Below, one piece after another: positions 28,770-38,452 of a stretch of 64,000 nt of DNA. Numbering within the stretch: position 1 is the stretch's first letter; every line of letters starts with the position of its first letter. This stretch comes from Paraglaciecola chathamensis S18K6. Lineage in GTDB: Bacteria > Pseudomonadota > Gammaproteobacteria > Enterobacterales > Alteromonadaceae. The stretch covers positions 1 through 64,000 of the forward strand of contig BAEM01000008.1 of NCBI GenBank assembly GCA_000314955.1. Direction: 5' to 3'. A model generated the notes under the pieces. It saw only the letters and a list, made by a program, of their open reading frames with translations, ran no database searches and had not been told where the DNA came from. Position numbers and translations under genes: made by a program.

Positions 28770-28922
28770 CTGACGGCACTTTTGGGCTGACGGCTCTTTC
28801 GGGCTGACGGCACTTTCGGGCTGAAGGCTCTTATTAACTGATGGCTCTTGTTGGCTGGTGGTACTTTTGGGCTGACGGCTTTTATTGACTGAAGGCTCTT
28901 GTTGGCTGATGGCTCTTCTCTG
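28770..28922. repeat. 17-bp tandem minisatellite, 9 units
   Basis: Nine consecutive 17-bp units of the form CTGACGGCTCTTTCGGG, with substitutions but no length change. The array lies in the 548-bp gap between the efflux operon and the metallophosphoesterase gene. The period is not a multiple of three, so the minus-strand open frame across it is not a gene. A GGCGATG/CATCGCC hairpin (28692-28718) precedes it without a T run. Confidence 0.88.
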
Positions 28923-29228
28923 CCTAAAAGCACACATGACGCTGGCATTATTGTTGTACCTGAATTTGGAAATACAGTGTCAATTTTCCTCGCTAAGGGG
29001 AATTCGCTTACCGCTCACATCTTTTTCATCCTGCAAAATACCTAGCTCACAGCTGATTTAGTCGCCTTTCTGTCATAATGCAGTGAATTATTAAAGTTTT
29101 ATAACAGTTTTGCTATGTAACATTTCTGTCTTTCTACTCATCTAGTCTTTTCTTCGAATTATTTAGTCGTTCAAACTGCTTGGTTATGAATAAGCAATTC
29201 AACCTACCGTTAATTGATGAGAATAAAG

Positions 29229-31160
29229 ATGAAAAATATGTCGAAGATAGCCCGTTCAATGGGTGCTGTATGTTTGATAGCTGGCCTTAGTGCCTGTGAT
29301 GACGACAAAATAGTTGAGGTGGAAGTTCCTGTAGAAGTTCCGGTCAGTGTTAACCCTGACCACAAGCTATTGAGTGACCCGTTCTTGCAAATGCCCTCTG
29401 AAGATTCGGTAAACGTTGTATGGTTTACCAATTTTGAAGGTGCTGAACATACCCTGACCTATGGTGATAAAACGACTACTGAGGTCACTACCACGGCGTT
29501 AACGCGTATGATGGAAGATGCATCATCCCAGCAATTTGGTCAAACCTACGACAGCGTGACCTATCGCCCCGTATACCGTCATGAGGCCACCGCCACAGAG
29601 TTAACTCAAGGCGAGCGCGTGGCATACTCTGTCGCCAGTAAAGATAGCGACGGTTTCGAGTTTGCCAGTGAACAATTTACTTTGGCACCTGAGCCAGCTA
29701 AAGATCAAGCGCTGATGATTTTACTCACCTCGGACTTACAGTCGAAAAAGAACGTTGTGGCGAACTATCAAAAAGTGGTCGAAACCGTGGGTACGCCTGA
29801 CGCAGTATTGTTTGCGGGGGATTTCGTCAACGTACCTGATCGTGCGTCAGAATGGTTTGACCAAGCAAAAGATAACGCGCCTGGATTTTTCCCTGCACTG
29901 CAGGGGCACTATCAAAAATACCTACCGGGCTTTGCGTACAACGGAGGTGAAATCCTTCAGCATGCTCCTTTATTCGGTACCATAGGTAACCACGAAGTCA
30001 TGGGGCGTTATGCACCAGACGATGAGAACTACAGCTTAAATGGGAGCTTTAATGATCCGCAACCACAGTGGTATGCAGAGGTTGCCTATGAGCAAGTGAA
30101 AGCTGAGGTTAACCCAACTGATGATGAAGAAATAAAAGCGCAGTGGGTGGCTGATAACTCTAACAACCAACAGAGCTTCTTAGATATCTTCTCATTTCCT
30201 GATGATGGGCAAGGTGGTGAGGAGTACTTTGCTACTTCTTTTGGCGACGTGTTTATTATCTCTATGAACGTTTCCAGAATATGGCGTTCGTGGAGTGTAT
30301 CTGGTGCTAATAAGTCGAAGTTCGTAGAAGGCTTAAGTACTTTGCAAGACCCATCTCAATGGGGATTCGGTGAGTTTTTGTTTGAACGTTTTGACAAAGA
30401 CTCAGATCAATATGCTTGGCTAGAAAGTGTGTTGCAAAGTGATGACTTTAAGAACGCAAAATACAAGGTTGTGATGGCTCACCAAGGCGTGTTTGGTTTA
30501 GGAGATAACACAGTACCTGTACTTTCACAGCCAGTGATGCAACTGGTTGAAACCAATAGCGAAGGCGTTGAAACAATCACTGAATTAACCTTTCCGTTAT
30601 CGAAAGAGACGTGGACTGACACAGTAGAGCCTCTGCTTAGTGATATAAGTGAAGTGCGTTATCAATACCCGTTGGCGCAAGATGTGTGGCTAAATGACAT
30701 TGAGCCTTTGCTCCTTGAGAACGGTGTCGACTTGGTACATATCGGTCATTCGCACCTGTGGAACCGCGCACAAGTAGAAGACATGCATTATTTGGAAAGC
30801 TCGAACGTGGGTAATTCTTATGGGGCTTATTACGTTGATACGACGGGCGTATACACCAATGACGTCCGTGCCAGTTATGCTGATTTCTGGGCTGATGTAA
30901 ACTCAGATACGCCACGTTGGTCAATCGAAAACTATCCACCAAATGGCGATCCACAAGGGCGTACTATGAGCTTTCCAAGTGTATTTAGTCCGATGGATTT
31001 TGAAAATGAAAATTACCCTAACTTACCTTTTGTGACGAGCAATACACTATCTGTATTTTCCGTTATGGATACGGGGTCAGGAACGGTAAAAAGTTATGTA
31101 TTTGATCCCTCAGATTTGGATTCTGAAGTGCAGTTGTTTGATGAGTTCTCTTTGCAATAA
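29229..31160 (+). CDS. Secreted metallophosphoesterase lipoprotein, purple-acid-phosphatase-like
   Basis: A lipoprotein (AGLSAC lipobox) with an acidic linker (VEVEVPVEVPV), an N-terminal beta-sandwich of the type that precedes purple acid phosphatases (about residues 45-150), then a calcineurin-like metallophosphatase domain. Metal ligands are visible in TSDLQ, AGDFVN, GNHEVMG, AHQGVFG and HIGHSHLW, in the correct order. It should hydrolyse phosphate esters at the cell surface or in the periplasm. In-frame TTG (29214) and ATG (29217) lie upstream; I choose ATG 29229 because it gives the normal signal peptide. The TAA stop doubles as the left target duplication of a MITE-like element. Confidence 0.85.
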   Translation: MKNMSKIARSMGAVCLIAGLSACDDDKIVEVEVPVEVPVSVNPDHKLLSDPFLQMPSEDSVNVVWFTNFEGAEHTLTYGDKTTTEVTTTALTRMMEDASSQQFGQTYDSVTYRPVYRHEATATELTQGERVAYSVASKDSDGFEFASEQFTLAPEPAKDQALMILLTSDLQSKKNVVANYQKVVETVGTPDAVLFAGDFVNVPDRASEWFDQAKDNAPGFFPALQGHYQKYLPGFAYNGGEILQHAPLFGTIGNHEVMGRYAPDDENYSLNGSFNDPQPQWYAEVAYEQVKAEVNPTDDEEIKAQWVADNSNNQQSFLDIFSFPDDGQGGEEYFATSFGDVFIISMNVSRIWRSWSVSGANKSKFVEGLSTLQDPSQWGFGEFLFERFDKDSDQYAWLESVLQSDDFKNAKYKVVMAHQGVFGLGDNTVPVLSQPVMQLVETNSEGVETITELTFPLSKETWTDTVEPLLSDISEVRYQYPLAQDVWLNDIEPLLLENGVDLVHIGHSHLWNRAQVEDMHYLESSNVGNSYGAYYVDTTGVYTNDVRASYADFWADVNSDTPRWSIENYPPNGDPQGRTMSFPSVFSPMDFENENYPNLPFVTSNTLSVFSVMDTGSGTVKSYVFDPSDLDSEVQLFDEFSLQ

Positions 31161-31424
31161 TACCAATCCGCATTAATAAGTGACCGCCTCAGAATGCGTG
31201 CAGCGGTTTTTGATTAAGGCGTCGCTATGTAGTAATGGTTGTTCCCTTTTAAATAGTGAGAACGCAGAGCAAAAGCCGCTGGGGCATTCCTTGCAGGCGA
31301 GTTTTAAAAGGGCTTACACTGCTTTGCATGACTTCGAAAGAGAACAACTATTCATTCAGTCATGCGCCTTGTTTAAGCCCTTTTAAACTCTCGCTGAGTC
31401 ATCACTTATTAACGTGGAATGGTA
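31161..31424. mobile_element. MITE-like element A, 264 bp, with TAA target duplication
   Basis: The left end TACCAATCC and right end GGAATGGTA belong to 24-bp terminal inverted repeats (21 of 24 matching). TAA flanks both sides (31158-31160 and 31425-31427), and the left TAA is the stop codon of the phosphoesterase. Inside are nested inverted repeats: 31297-31316 pairs with 31374-31394, and GCATGAC (31325-31331) with GTCATGC (31359-31365). There is no transposase. It should be mobilised in trans by a transposase making 3-bp TWA duplications, for example of the IS1031/IS5 type. Confidence 0.75.
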
Positions 31425-31501
31425 TAATAGGTAGCTAACTCGTCACCGATACAAAACCTGATGCGGGGCTATAAATTTACCTAGATGGCAGTAGCACCTA
31501 A

Positions 31502-31547
31502 TACCAAGTCGCTTCAATAAGTGCTCACTTATTAACGTGGAATGGCA
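31502..31547. mobile_element. MITE-like element B, 46 bp internal-deletion form
   Basis: The ends TACCAAGTC and GGAATGGCA of the same family are joined almost directly, flanked by TAA at 31499-31501 and 31548-31550. It contains the TCACTTATTAACGTGGAATG right end found in element A, and therefore looks like a deleted derivative of it. Confidence 0.7.
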
Positions 31548-31593
31548 TAACAGGGCGCTACTGCTTTTTTATCAACAAATCACATTAAATCTT

Positions 31594-31631
31594 CGCTGAG
31601 TGGTTAATTATTTATTGAAATGAGTATAAAG
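31594..31631. repeat. Interspersed repeat, copy 2 (reverse of 20227-20263)
   Basis: The reverse complement of the 20227-20263 repeat, with one mismatch across the 28-bp core. It sits in the 31161-31902 gap, which also holds elements A and B and no convincing gene. Confidence 0.65.
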
Positions 31632-31902
31632 CTCATGAAAGGCAATGGTACGACAAGCTCTGTAATCGCATTGAGTGATAGACATTTAATGCAGAATTAC
31701 TAATATACAAGATGAAGAGCTAGGATGCTGTGTCTCGTATACCCCGTGTATTGATTCTTTTCTTTCTTAAAAAACGAAAACAACGACGATATAAACTGAC
31801 CAAGCAAAGTTAAGTAAGGTTATTCACTGTGCTTTCAATGTGTCAGCAACTTATCATTTGATTTCAAAATGGGTTAGATTGGCAATTGGTAATAGAGTGC
31901 AT

Positions 31903-34900
31903 ATGAACGGAAAACATAATAGTCACTTTGCGTCTTTTTTTGCGTCATCACGGCCAGTAAATAAGCGGTTGCGATACGCTCCTCAAAATTTAAACATTCG
32001 ATTTATTATCCTCTTTTTTACGGCTTGTGCGCTAAGCATACTGCCCGCGCACAGCCAAGAGGCTAAAGCGAACAGTGCCATTACCCTGAGTGAGTCAGGA
32101 GCCTCATGGTATGCCAAAGGCGAATACAACAAAGCGATAGAATATTTCCAACAAGCTCTCGACGAAGATATTCAAAACTTCGGTGAGGAGCATCCAAATG
32201 TGGCTACCACCCAAAATAATCTAGCCTTGGCCTGGAAAGCGAAAGGACAATACGACAAGGCGATTGCATATTACGAGCTAGCGCTTGCCAGTAGCCTAAA
32301 GCACTACGGTGAAGCGCACCAAGAAATTGCGTTAATTCGCAGTAACTTGGGCTTGGTGTGGCATGCGAAAGGCCAATACGATAAAGCGATTCAATATTTT
32401 GAACTCGCACTTGCTACCAGTAAAGATAACCTTGCTGAAGATCATGGTTTTGTTGCGACGTTACGCAGCAACATAGGGTTGGTTTTTCAGGCAAAAGGCG
32501 ATTACGACAAAGCCATTGAATATTATACCCTAGCCCTTGAAGATGGCATCGAGTCCTATGGAGAGGATCATCCTTCGGTGGCAATTCGGCGTAGTAATTT
32601 GGGCAGCGCGTGGGAAGCAAAAGGCCAGTATAAAAAAGCAATCGAGTATTATGAATTAGCCCTGGCTAGCGGCATTCGTCAGTTAGGAGAAAACCACCCT
32701 ACCGTCGCCACCAGACGCAATAAACTTGGCAATGTATGGCAAACGCAGGGCCAGTATGGCAAAGCAATCGAATATTATTCTTTGGCGCTGTCGAGCAGCC
32801 TAAACTCAGTGGGTAAAAATCACCCCTTTGTGGCGGTTATGCTTAATAGCTTGGGCAGTGCGTGGCAAGCTAAAGGCGAATATGACAAAGCGATTGAACA
32901 GTACAACAAAGCGCTAGAGATCAATATTTCGACCTTTGGTGATACCCATCCCGATGTAGCAAACACCCGTCGCTTATTAGGCCGCGCTTGGCAGAGTAAA
33001 GGCCAGTATGCAAAGTCTTTCGATTATTACGAGCAAGCCCTAGCTAGCGATATTAACACCTTTGGTAATGGTCATCCTAGCATTGCAGCTACTCGCCAGC
33101 GCCTCGGCAGTTTGTTACAGGTAAAAGGCCAATATGATGACGCCATTGCGTTATATGAGCAGGCGCTCAGTAGTAGTTTATCTACTTTTCGAGAAAATCA
33201 CCCAGATGTAGCCAGTATCCGCCGCCTCCTTGGAAGTGCATGGCAGGAAAAAGGACGCTATGAAAAAGCCCTTGCATACTATCAGCAAGCACTTGCCAGT
33301 GAGACAGAAACTTTTGGTGAAGCGCACCCCAATATCGCTGTTACTGAAATGCTATTAGGTAGCCTCTGGGAAGCAAAAGGCCAGTATGACAAAGCCATTG
33401 GATATTATGATAAGGCGCTGACGAGTCAACTTTTAAAGTTTGGCGATACTCATCCTAAAGTGGCTAACGCGCGAAGACAACTTGGCCGAGCCTGGCAGGA
33501 AAAAGGTCACTATGATAAAGCTTTGAACTACTATGAGCAGGCATTAAGCAGTGACTTAAAAACATACACTAGCCAGCACCCTGATGTGGCGATAACCCAG
33601 CGTCTACTCGGTAGCTTGTGGCAGGCAAAAGGTCTGTACGACAAAGCAATCGAGCTTTACCAGTCGGCTCTGAATAATAGCCTACTGACATTTGACGACA
33701 GCCACCCTGAGGTTGCCAATACACGCAGGCGTTTGGGTAGTGTTTGGCAAGAGAAAGGCGAGTATGAAAAAGCGTTAGCTTTTTATCAGCAAGCGTTAGA
33801 GAGCGACATTAAAACCTTTTCCGAACATCATCCAGATATTGCGGTAACGCATCGATTGCTCGGCAGTTTATGGCAAATGCAAGGGCAGTACACAAAAGCC
33901 ATCGAGTATTACTCTTTGTCGTTGAAAGAAAGTTTAGCGACATTTGGTGAAAATCATCCAGAAGTTGCTAAAACACGCAATCATTTGGGCAGCGCATGGC
34001 AAGCACAAGGCCGCTACGACGAAGCCAATGAATATTATCAACTGGCGTTACAAGGCGCTCAGCACTCTTTTGGCGAGCAACACCCTGTTATCGCTTCTAC
34101 ACAAAGTCATATCGGTAGTCTTTGGTTAGCAAAAGGCCAGTACGATAAGGCCCAGTCATTTTATCAACAGGCTCTTAACAGCAACCTATTAACCTTAGGA
34201 GAAACACATCCTGACGTTGCTGAAATACGCAGTAGCTTAGGGCGAATATTCAAGGGCAAAGGCCAGTATAAAAAAGCCATAGAGTATTATGAGTTGGCGC
34301 TAGACAGTGGTATCAGCACGTTAGGCGAAGATCACCCCTCGGTGGCTATCCGGCGCAGCAATTTAGCGAGCTTATGGTCAGCCCAAGGCCAGTATGACAA
34401 GGCAATTGAATATTACCAGTTAGCGCTGGCGAGCGGCATAAAAACGTTTGGAAAAGACCACCCAGCCATTGCTATTCGGCAGAGTAATCTGGGCAGTGCT
34501 TGGGAGTCACTTGGGGAATACGACAAAGCGATTACTTATTATGAATTGGCGCTTGAAGGGGGGATTAACCACTTTGGCCAAGACCACCCAGCAGTGGCCA
34601 AAAGACGCAGTAACTTAGGCAGTGTATTCAAAGTGTTAGGTGAGTACGATAAGGCAATAGCAAACTATGAGTTAGCGCTTGAAAGTGGAATTCGCTTGTT
34701 TGGTAACGAGCACCCCTCAGTGGCGCTTCGGCAAAATAACTTGGGCAGTTCATGGCAGGCCAAAGGCGATTACGATCAAGCGATTGAGTACTATGAACAG
34801 GCGTTGTCTACTTATGTGTCAACGTTTGGCGAAAACCACCCTAACGTCGCTGCCACCCGAAGTAACCTTGGTAGTGCTTGGCACGCTAAAGGTAATTTCA

Positions 34901-35151
34901 ATAAAGCGATTAAGTTCTATGAATTAGCACTAGAAAGTGGACGTAATTACTTTGGTGATGAGCATCCTTCTGTTGCCACTACGCAAGCTAATTTAGGCAG
35001 CGCATGGCAGGCCAAGGGGCAGTATAAAAAAGCGCTGAAATATTATGAATCAGCGTTGACGGTCGGCATTAATATTTTTGGCAATGATCATCCTTTTGTG
35101 GTGACTACGCGCAATAATATCAACAACGCAAGAGAAGCTCGCTGGCAATGA
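31903..35151 (+). CDS. Exported tetratricopeptide-repeat protein with 24 42-residue repeats
   Basis: A signal peptide (FIILFFTACALSILPAHSQ) is followed by 24 uninterrupted 42-residue repeats of the kinesin-light-chain/TPR_12 type, consensus SxWxAKGxYDKAIxYYxxAL plus a linker ending FGExHPxVAxxRxxLG. A short basic tail follows. Such arrays form a superhelix that binds peptides or proteins; here it would act in the periplasm or at the cell surface. No enzymatic domain is attached. Repeats 8-15 alternate between two subtypes, a sign of growth by doubling of repeat pairs. The GTG at 31840 would add 21 residues; ATG at 31903 is my choice, though its ribosome site is weak. Confidence 0.85.
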   Translation: MNGKHNSHFASFFASSRPVNKRLRYAPQNLNIRFIILFFTACALSILPAHSQEAKANSAITLSESGASWYAKGEYNKAIEYFQQALDEDIQNFGEEHPNVATTQNNLALAWKAKGQYDKAIAYYELALASSLKHYGEAHQEIALIRSNLGLVWHAKGQYDKAIQYFELALATSKDNLAEDHGFVATLRSNIGLVFQAKGDYDKAIEYYTLALEDGIESYGEDHPSVAIRRSNLGSAWEAKGQYKKAIEYYELALASGIRQLGENHPTVATRRNKLGNVWQTQGQYGKAIEYYSLALSSSLNSVGKNHPFVAVMLNSLGSAWQAKGEYDKAIEQYNKALEINISTFGDTHPDVANTRRLLGRAWQSKGQYAKSFDYYEQALASDINTFGNGHPSIAATRQRLGSLLQVKGQYDDAIALYEQALSSSLSTFRENHPDVASIRRLLGSAWQEKGRYEKALAYYQQALASETETFGEAHPNIAVTEMLLGSLWEAKGQYDKAIGYYDKALTSQLLKFGDTHPKVANARRQLGRAWQEKGHYDKALNYYEQALSSDLKTYTSQHPDVAITQRLLGSLWQAKGLYDKAIELYQSALNNSLLTFDDSHPEVANTRRRLGSVWQEKGEYEKALAFYQQALESDIKTFSEHHPDIAVTHRLLGSLWQMQGQYTKAIEYYSLSLKESLATFGENHPEVAKTRNHLGSAWQAQGRYDEANEYYQLALQGAQHSFGEQHPVIASTQSHIGSLWLAKGQYDKAQSFYQQALNSNLLTLGETHPDVAEIRSSLGRIFKGKGQYKKAIEYYELALDSGISTLGEDHPSVAIRRSNLASLWSAQGQYDKAIEYYQLALASGIKTFGKDHPAIAIRQSNLGSAWESLGEYDKAITYYELALEGGINHFGQDHPAVAKRRSNLGSVFKVLGEYDKAIANYELALESGIRLFGNEHPSVALRQNNLGSSWQAKGDYDQAIEYYEQALSTYVSTFGENHPNVAATRSNLGSAWHAKGNFNKAIKFYELALESGRNYFGDEHPSVATTQANLGSAWQAKGQYKKALKYYESALTVGINIFGNDHPFVVTTRNNINNAREARWQ

Positions 35152-35230
35152 ACATTAACCGGCATGTGCCGGTTAATGTAGATTAAAAAACAGTGGGAGA
35201 TTGCGAGTAAAAGAGTGGTTGCTCTGCTTA

Positions 35231-35260
35231 TACCATTCCACTTATTAATGCGGATTGGTA
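35231..35260. mobile_element. MITE-like element E, 30 bp, flanked by TTA
   Basis: TACCATTCC to GGATTGGTA, with TTA at 35228-35230 and 35261-35263. The right TTA is the reverse complement of the TAA stop of the minus-strand receptor gene that follows. Confidence 0.72.
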
Positions 35261-37903
35261 TTAAAAGCGTTTTCGCACCGTGATGCCAAATGTGGCAGGG
35301 TCTGACACGTAAGCGTTCATTTTCCCTTCTTGTAATGGCGTGTTGAAGTTAACGTGATTGATATATTCTTCATCCAAGACATTGCGCCCCCAGAAGATCA
35401 CATCCATATCGTAACTCGCAAAGTTCATAAAAAAGCGTAGGTTTAGCAGATTGTAGTGATCTTGCACGGCGTAAGGGTCGTTGCTCGCATCTAGGACTAT
35501 ATCCCCTGTGTAGGAATACTCAGCAACCAAATAAGCATCGACGTTATCACTGATAGTGAAATCTTTTTTAACTTTGAGCATGGCAAAATCTTCTGGCTCG
35601 CCCGCAGGTCGGCCTCCTGAGCGATCACAATACGGATTTGGTGCATCAGGATCTGAGCTTTGCTGCCCAGGGTCGTTTATACCTGTGTGCCAAGTGTAGG
35701 CAATCCAGCAGTTACCGCGCATGAAGTTATCGTACTCGGCATTAACTCTGGCATACACAAAGTCGACTTCAATTGTCTCAGTCGGTAGCCATTTTAGTTC
35801 TAATTCTACCCCAGAGGTTTGGTAATCGCCGGCATTTTGTAGATTAAAGCCGGTGCCGATAAACGTGTTTTCCTGTATGTCATCTACTTGGGTGGAGTGG
35901 GCAGCGATATTGATCCGTAAATCCTGCGCAGGGAAGTCTTTCTTCAAACCTATCTCAACCGCTTTAGACTTTTCCGCACCAAAAACAGGGTCAAAACCGT
36001 CAGCTATTCTATCGGTATTTGTACCGCCGGATTTATACCCCGTACCGTATGATGCATAAAATAGTGTATGTCTATCCGGTGTGTAACTTAACTTAATTGT
36101 GCCTGTGACTTGGTCATCATCTAGGTCGTCCGAAATATTCGAACGCGCTGCGGTAATTGCCCCAAGGGGATTGAAGCCCCAGCCTAAACGTTGAAAGGGG
36201 GCGAGGGCGGCAAGTGCTGCCTGACCGCTTGCACTCGTAATATCAATGGTGTTTGCTTGTATACCGGCTAATACGTTGCCAGCTACGCCAGCGCCATAGA
36301 GCAGAGTGCCAGGGACAAGCGATGCTGGGTTGGTTGGGTCGCCTACTGAGGTGAAAAACGTTGGAAACTCAGCTGAATTTGGCAAGCTTTCAGTAAATAC
36401 AGTAGACAAGTCTTTGCTCTCATCCGTGTAGCGCAAGCCTGCGGTTAGGGTGACTTTTTGGGTAAGCTGATAATCTACTTGGCCAAAAATCGCGTAACTT
36501 TCGTGCTCTTGCTTGGCGTAATGATCAAAGCTTGATGACGCCGGAGCTGGAGCCGCTGATGGCGCAACAAGACCGTTGGTCGCAACACTTAGTGCGTCAA
36601 TGCCAGCGAGTAAGTCATTAAATGCGCCTTGACCAAATCCCAGTAAGAAAAAGTCATTAAATTGCTCGCCTGTGTACAGGCTATAATCCAAATCTAAATC
36701 TTGTCTAAAGTAATAAGCGCCTAAAATTGCCGACATGTTATCACCGCTATAATCCAGTCGAATTTCTTGCGAAAATGATTGCTGCTCAGCATCGTTTTGG
36801 GTGCCAAATAGGTGAGCGTCGGTGAAGTCACTGTCGATGTTGTCAAATGAATCAAAACGCCGATAAGCGGAAATGGAAACAAAGGACACCTGATCATCGA
36901 TATCCCAGTTTAACTCGGCTGAAATACCACTGTCTTCAACCTTTGATTCAGGCAAAAATGACAGAGCAACTCTATTAGCAAAAAAGTCACTGTCGTCAAA
37001 TATCGTTGCGTTAAAGGGAGGTTGAGACAGTAGGCTATCGGTACCAAATTTACCTGCTATACCATTGGCTTGCGCATTGCTTACTTGCGTTGGGGCCGCG
37101 CAACAAATTTCGTCAATTTCAGAGTAATCCGCAATGATACGCAGCGAAATATCATCACTTGGGGTGTACAAGGCTTGCAGTCGAGCTCCCCAGCGATCTC
37201 TGTCATTTAATACATCACTGGCGTTATTCACGTCACTCACGAAACCATCGCGCTGGCTACCAAAGCCTGTCGCGCGAAACGCTAACACGTTGTCGATAGC
37301 TGAGAATGATGCCGCAGCCGAATAGTTCACTAAGCCATAATTACCAATTGTGCCTTCGATGAAGTCATTTGAATTTTGATGACTAGGAGCAACAGTACGA
37401 ATGAGTATTGCGCCCGATGGTGTGTTTTTACCAAATAAGGTACCTTGTGGACCACGCAGCACTTCAATGGCTTCAATATCAACCAAGTTGTTGACCATAG
37501 CGCTTTGGCGAGCGCGATAAATGCCATCAACATACAAGCCTACGGATGGATCTAACCCGAAGTTTTGCGATGACGTACCGATCCCACGGATCGAAAAACT
37601 TGTATTGGTCACATTCTGAGTTTGAAAAGCTGATGAGGCTGGCACCAACCCAGCAACATCGAAAATATCTTTGAGTACGGCTTGTTCTAGCTGCTTACCA
37701 GAAAATGCACTGACAGAAACAGGCACTGTCTGCATACTTTGTTTACGCTTTTGTGCTTCAACCGTGATGGTTTCTAAGCGCAGTGTTTCAACCTCTTCTT
37801 CTATTTCTTGTGCGCTGACAATAGGGATGGGAAAACCTAAGGTAAGTGAAATACAAAGAGCGATCGGGGTTTTGTTAAATCTAGATGAGGCGGTTTTGTC
37901 CAT
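35261..37903 (-). CDS. TonB-dependent outer-membrane receptor
   Basis: The 880-residue receptor has a signal peptide (LTLGFPIPIVSAQ), a TonB-box-like segment LETITVEAQKRK (about residues 43-54), a plug (VPVSVSAFSG, FSIRGIGTSS, VDGIYRARQS, VLRGPQGTLFGKNTPSGAI) and a C-terminal barrel ending FGITVRKRF with terminal Phe. This plug variant belongs to the broad family often linked to uptake of organic compounds in marine bacteria rather than to classical siderophores. No Fur or Zur box is visible upstream, and the ligand is unknown. AAAGGA precedes the ATG. Confidence 0.86.
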   Translation of the reverse strand: MDKTASSRFNKTPIALCISLTLGFPIPIVSAQEIEEEVETLRLETITVEAQKRKQSMQTVPVSVSAFSGKQLEQAVLKDIFDVAGLVPASSAFQTQNVTNTSFSIRGIGTSSQNFGLDPSVGLYVDGIYRARQSAMVNNLVDIEAIEVLRGPQGTLFGKNTPSGAILIRTVAPSHQNSNDFIEGTIGNYGLVNYSAAASFSAIDNVLAFRATGFGSQRDGFVSDVNNASDVLNDRDRWGARLQALYTPSDDISLRIIADYSEIDEICCAAPTQVSNAQANGIAGKFGTDSLLSQPPFNATIFDDSDFFANRVALSFLPESKVEDSGISAELNWDIDDQVSFVSISAYRRFDSFDNIDSDFTDAHLFGTQNDAEQQSFSQEIRLDYSGDNMSAILGAYYFRQDLDLDYSLYTGEQFNDFFLLGFGQGAFNDLLAGIDALSVATNGLVAPSAAPAPASSSFDHYAKQEHESYAIFGQVDYQLTQKVTLTAGLRYTDESKDLSTVFTESLPNSAEFPTFFTSVGDPTNPASLVPGTLLYGAGVAGNVLAGIQANTIDITSASGQAALAALAPFQRLGWGFNPLGAITAARSNISDDLDDDQVTGTIKLSYTPDRHTLFYASYGTGYKSGGTNTDRIADGFDPVFGAEKSKAVEIGLKKDFPAQDLRINIAAHSTQVDDIQENTFIGTGFNLQNAGDYQTSGVELELKWLPTETIEVDFVYARVNAEYDNFMRGNCWIAYTWHTGINDPGQQSSDPDAPNPYCDRSGGRPAGEPEDFAMLKVKKDFTISDNVDAYLVAEYSYTGDIVLDASNDPYAVQDHYNLLNLRFFMNFASYDMDVIFWGRNVLDEEYINHVNFNTPLQEGKMNAYVSDPATFGITVRKRF

Positions 37904-38452
37904 GTGTGCGTGTCCTTTTTTAGGGCGTTTATATCCATGTCCGTTAGGGTTATCCGGTTAACATGTGCACAACTAGAGAAATGTTGACCAGTATTTGCTT
38001 TTTATCGTATTTTAGTCCTCGCTTTAAAATCATGAGGATAGAGCAACTATAGCCGTCGAAAAATAGCTGCGCCAATGGTTTTTAACAGGTATTTCGGCAT
38101 CCCTTTAAAACGAACTAAGCACTAGAGAATATAACTTACCCAGGCGCTAAGGTGGTGCTACCTCTTTTGAAACAAGTGTGGTTTTGCGCGGTTTGTTTCG
38201 GGTTACAGCAGTGTGCTTTGTTTCCACAAAGTCGGTTTAGGTTGTGCCAAGGGCGTAGATTAAATCTGTTACAAAATACGCATGGGGAAGATAGTTTTCG
38301 AATAAATCGTGTAAGATATGTGCACCACAGCAAGCTGTTGTTATTCCGTAGTTTTTCGAGTAGAACCAGTATTGGTGTGACAATACGTTTTTTACTTATA
38401 CTGAGATGATTGCGCAGCAATATCTTGAAACCAATAATAAAGTTACCGACTT

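Noticed and set aside
28683-28937. 84-codon minus-strand frame with repetitive Ser/Lys/Gln protein
   Set aside because: It runs across a 17-bp tandem array, a period that is not a codon multiple; the frame is a by-product of the repeats.
38136-38420. Overlapping short frames on both strands in the gap before 38453
   Set aside because: Cys-rich, low-complexity translations with no ribosome site or family pattern; treated as non-coding.
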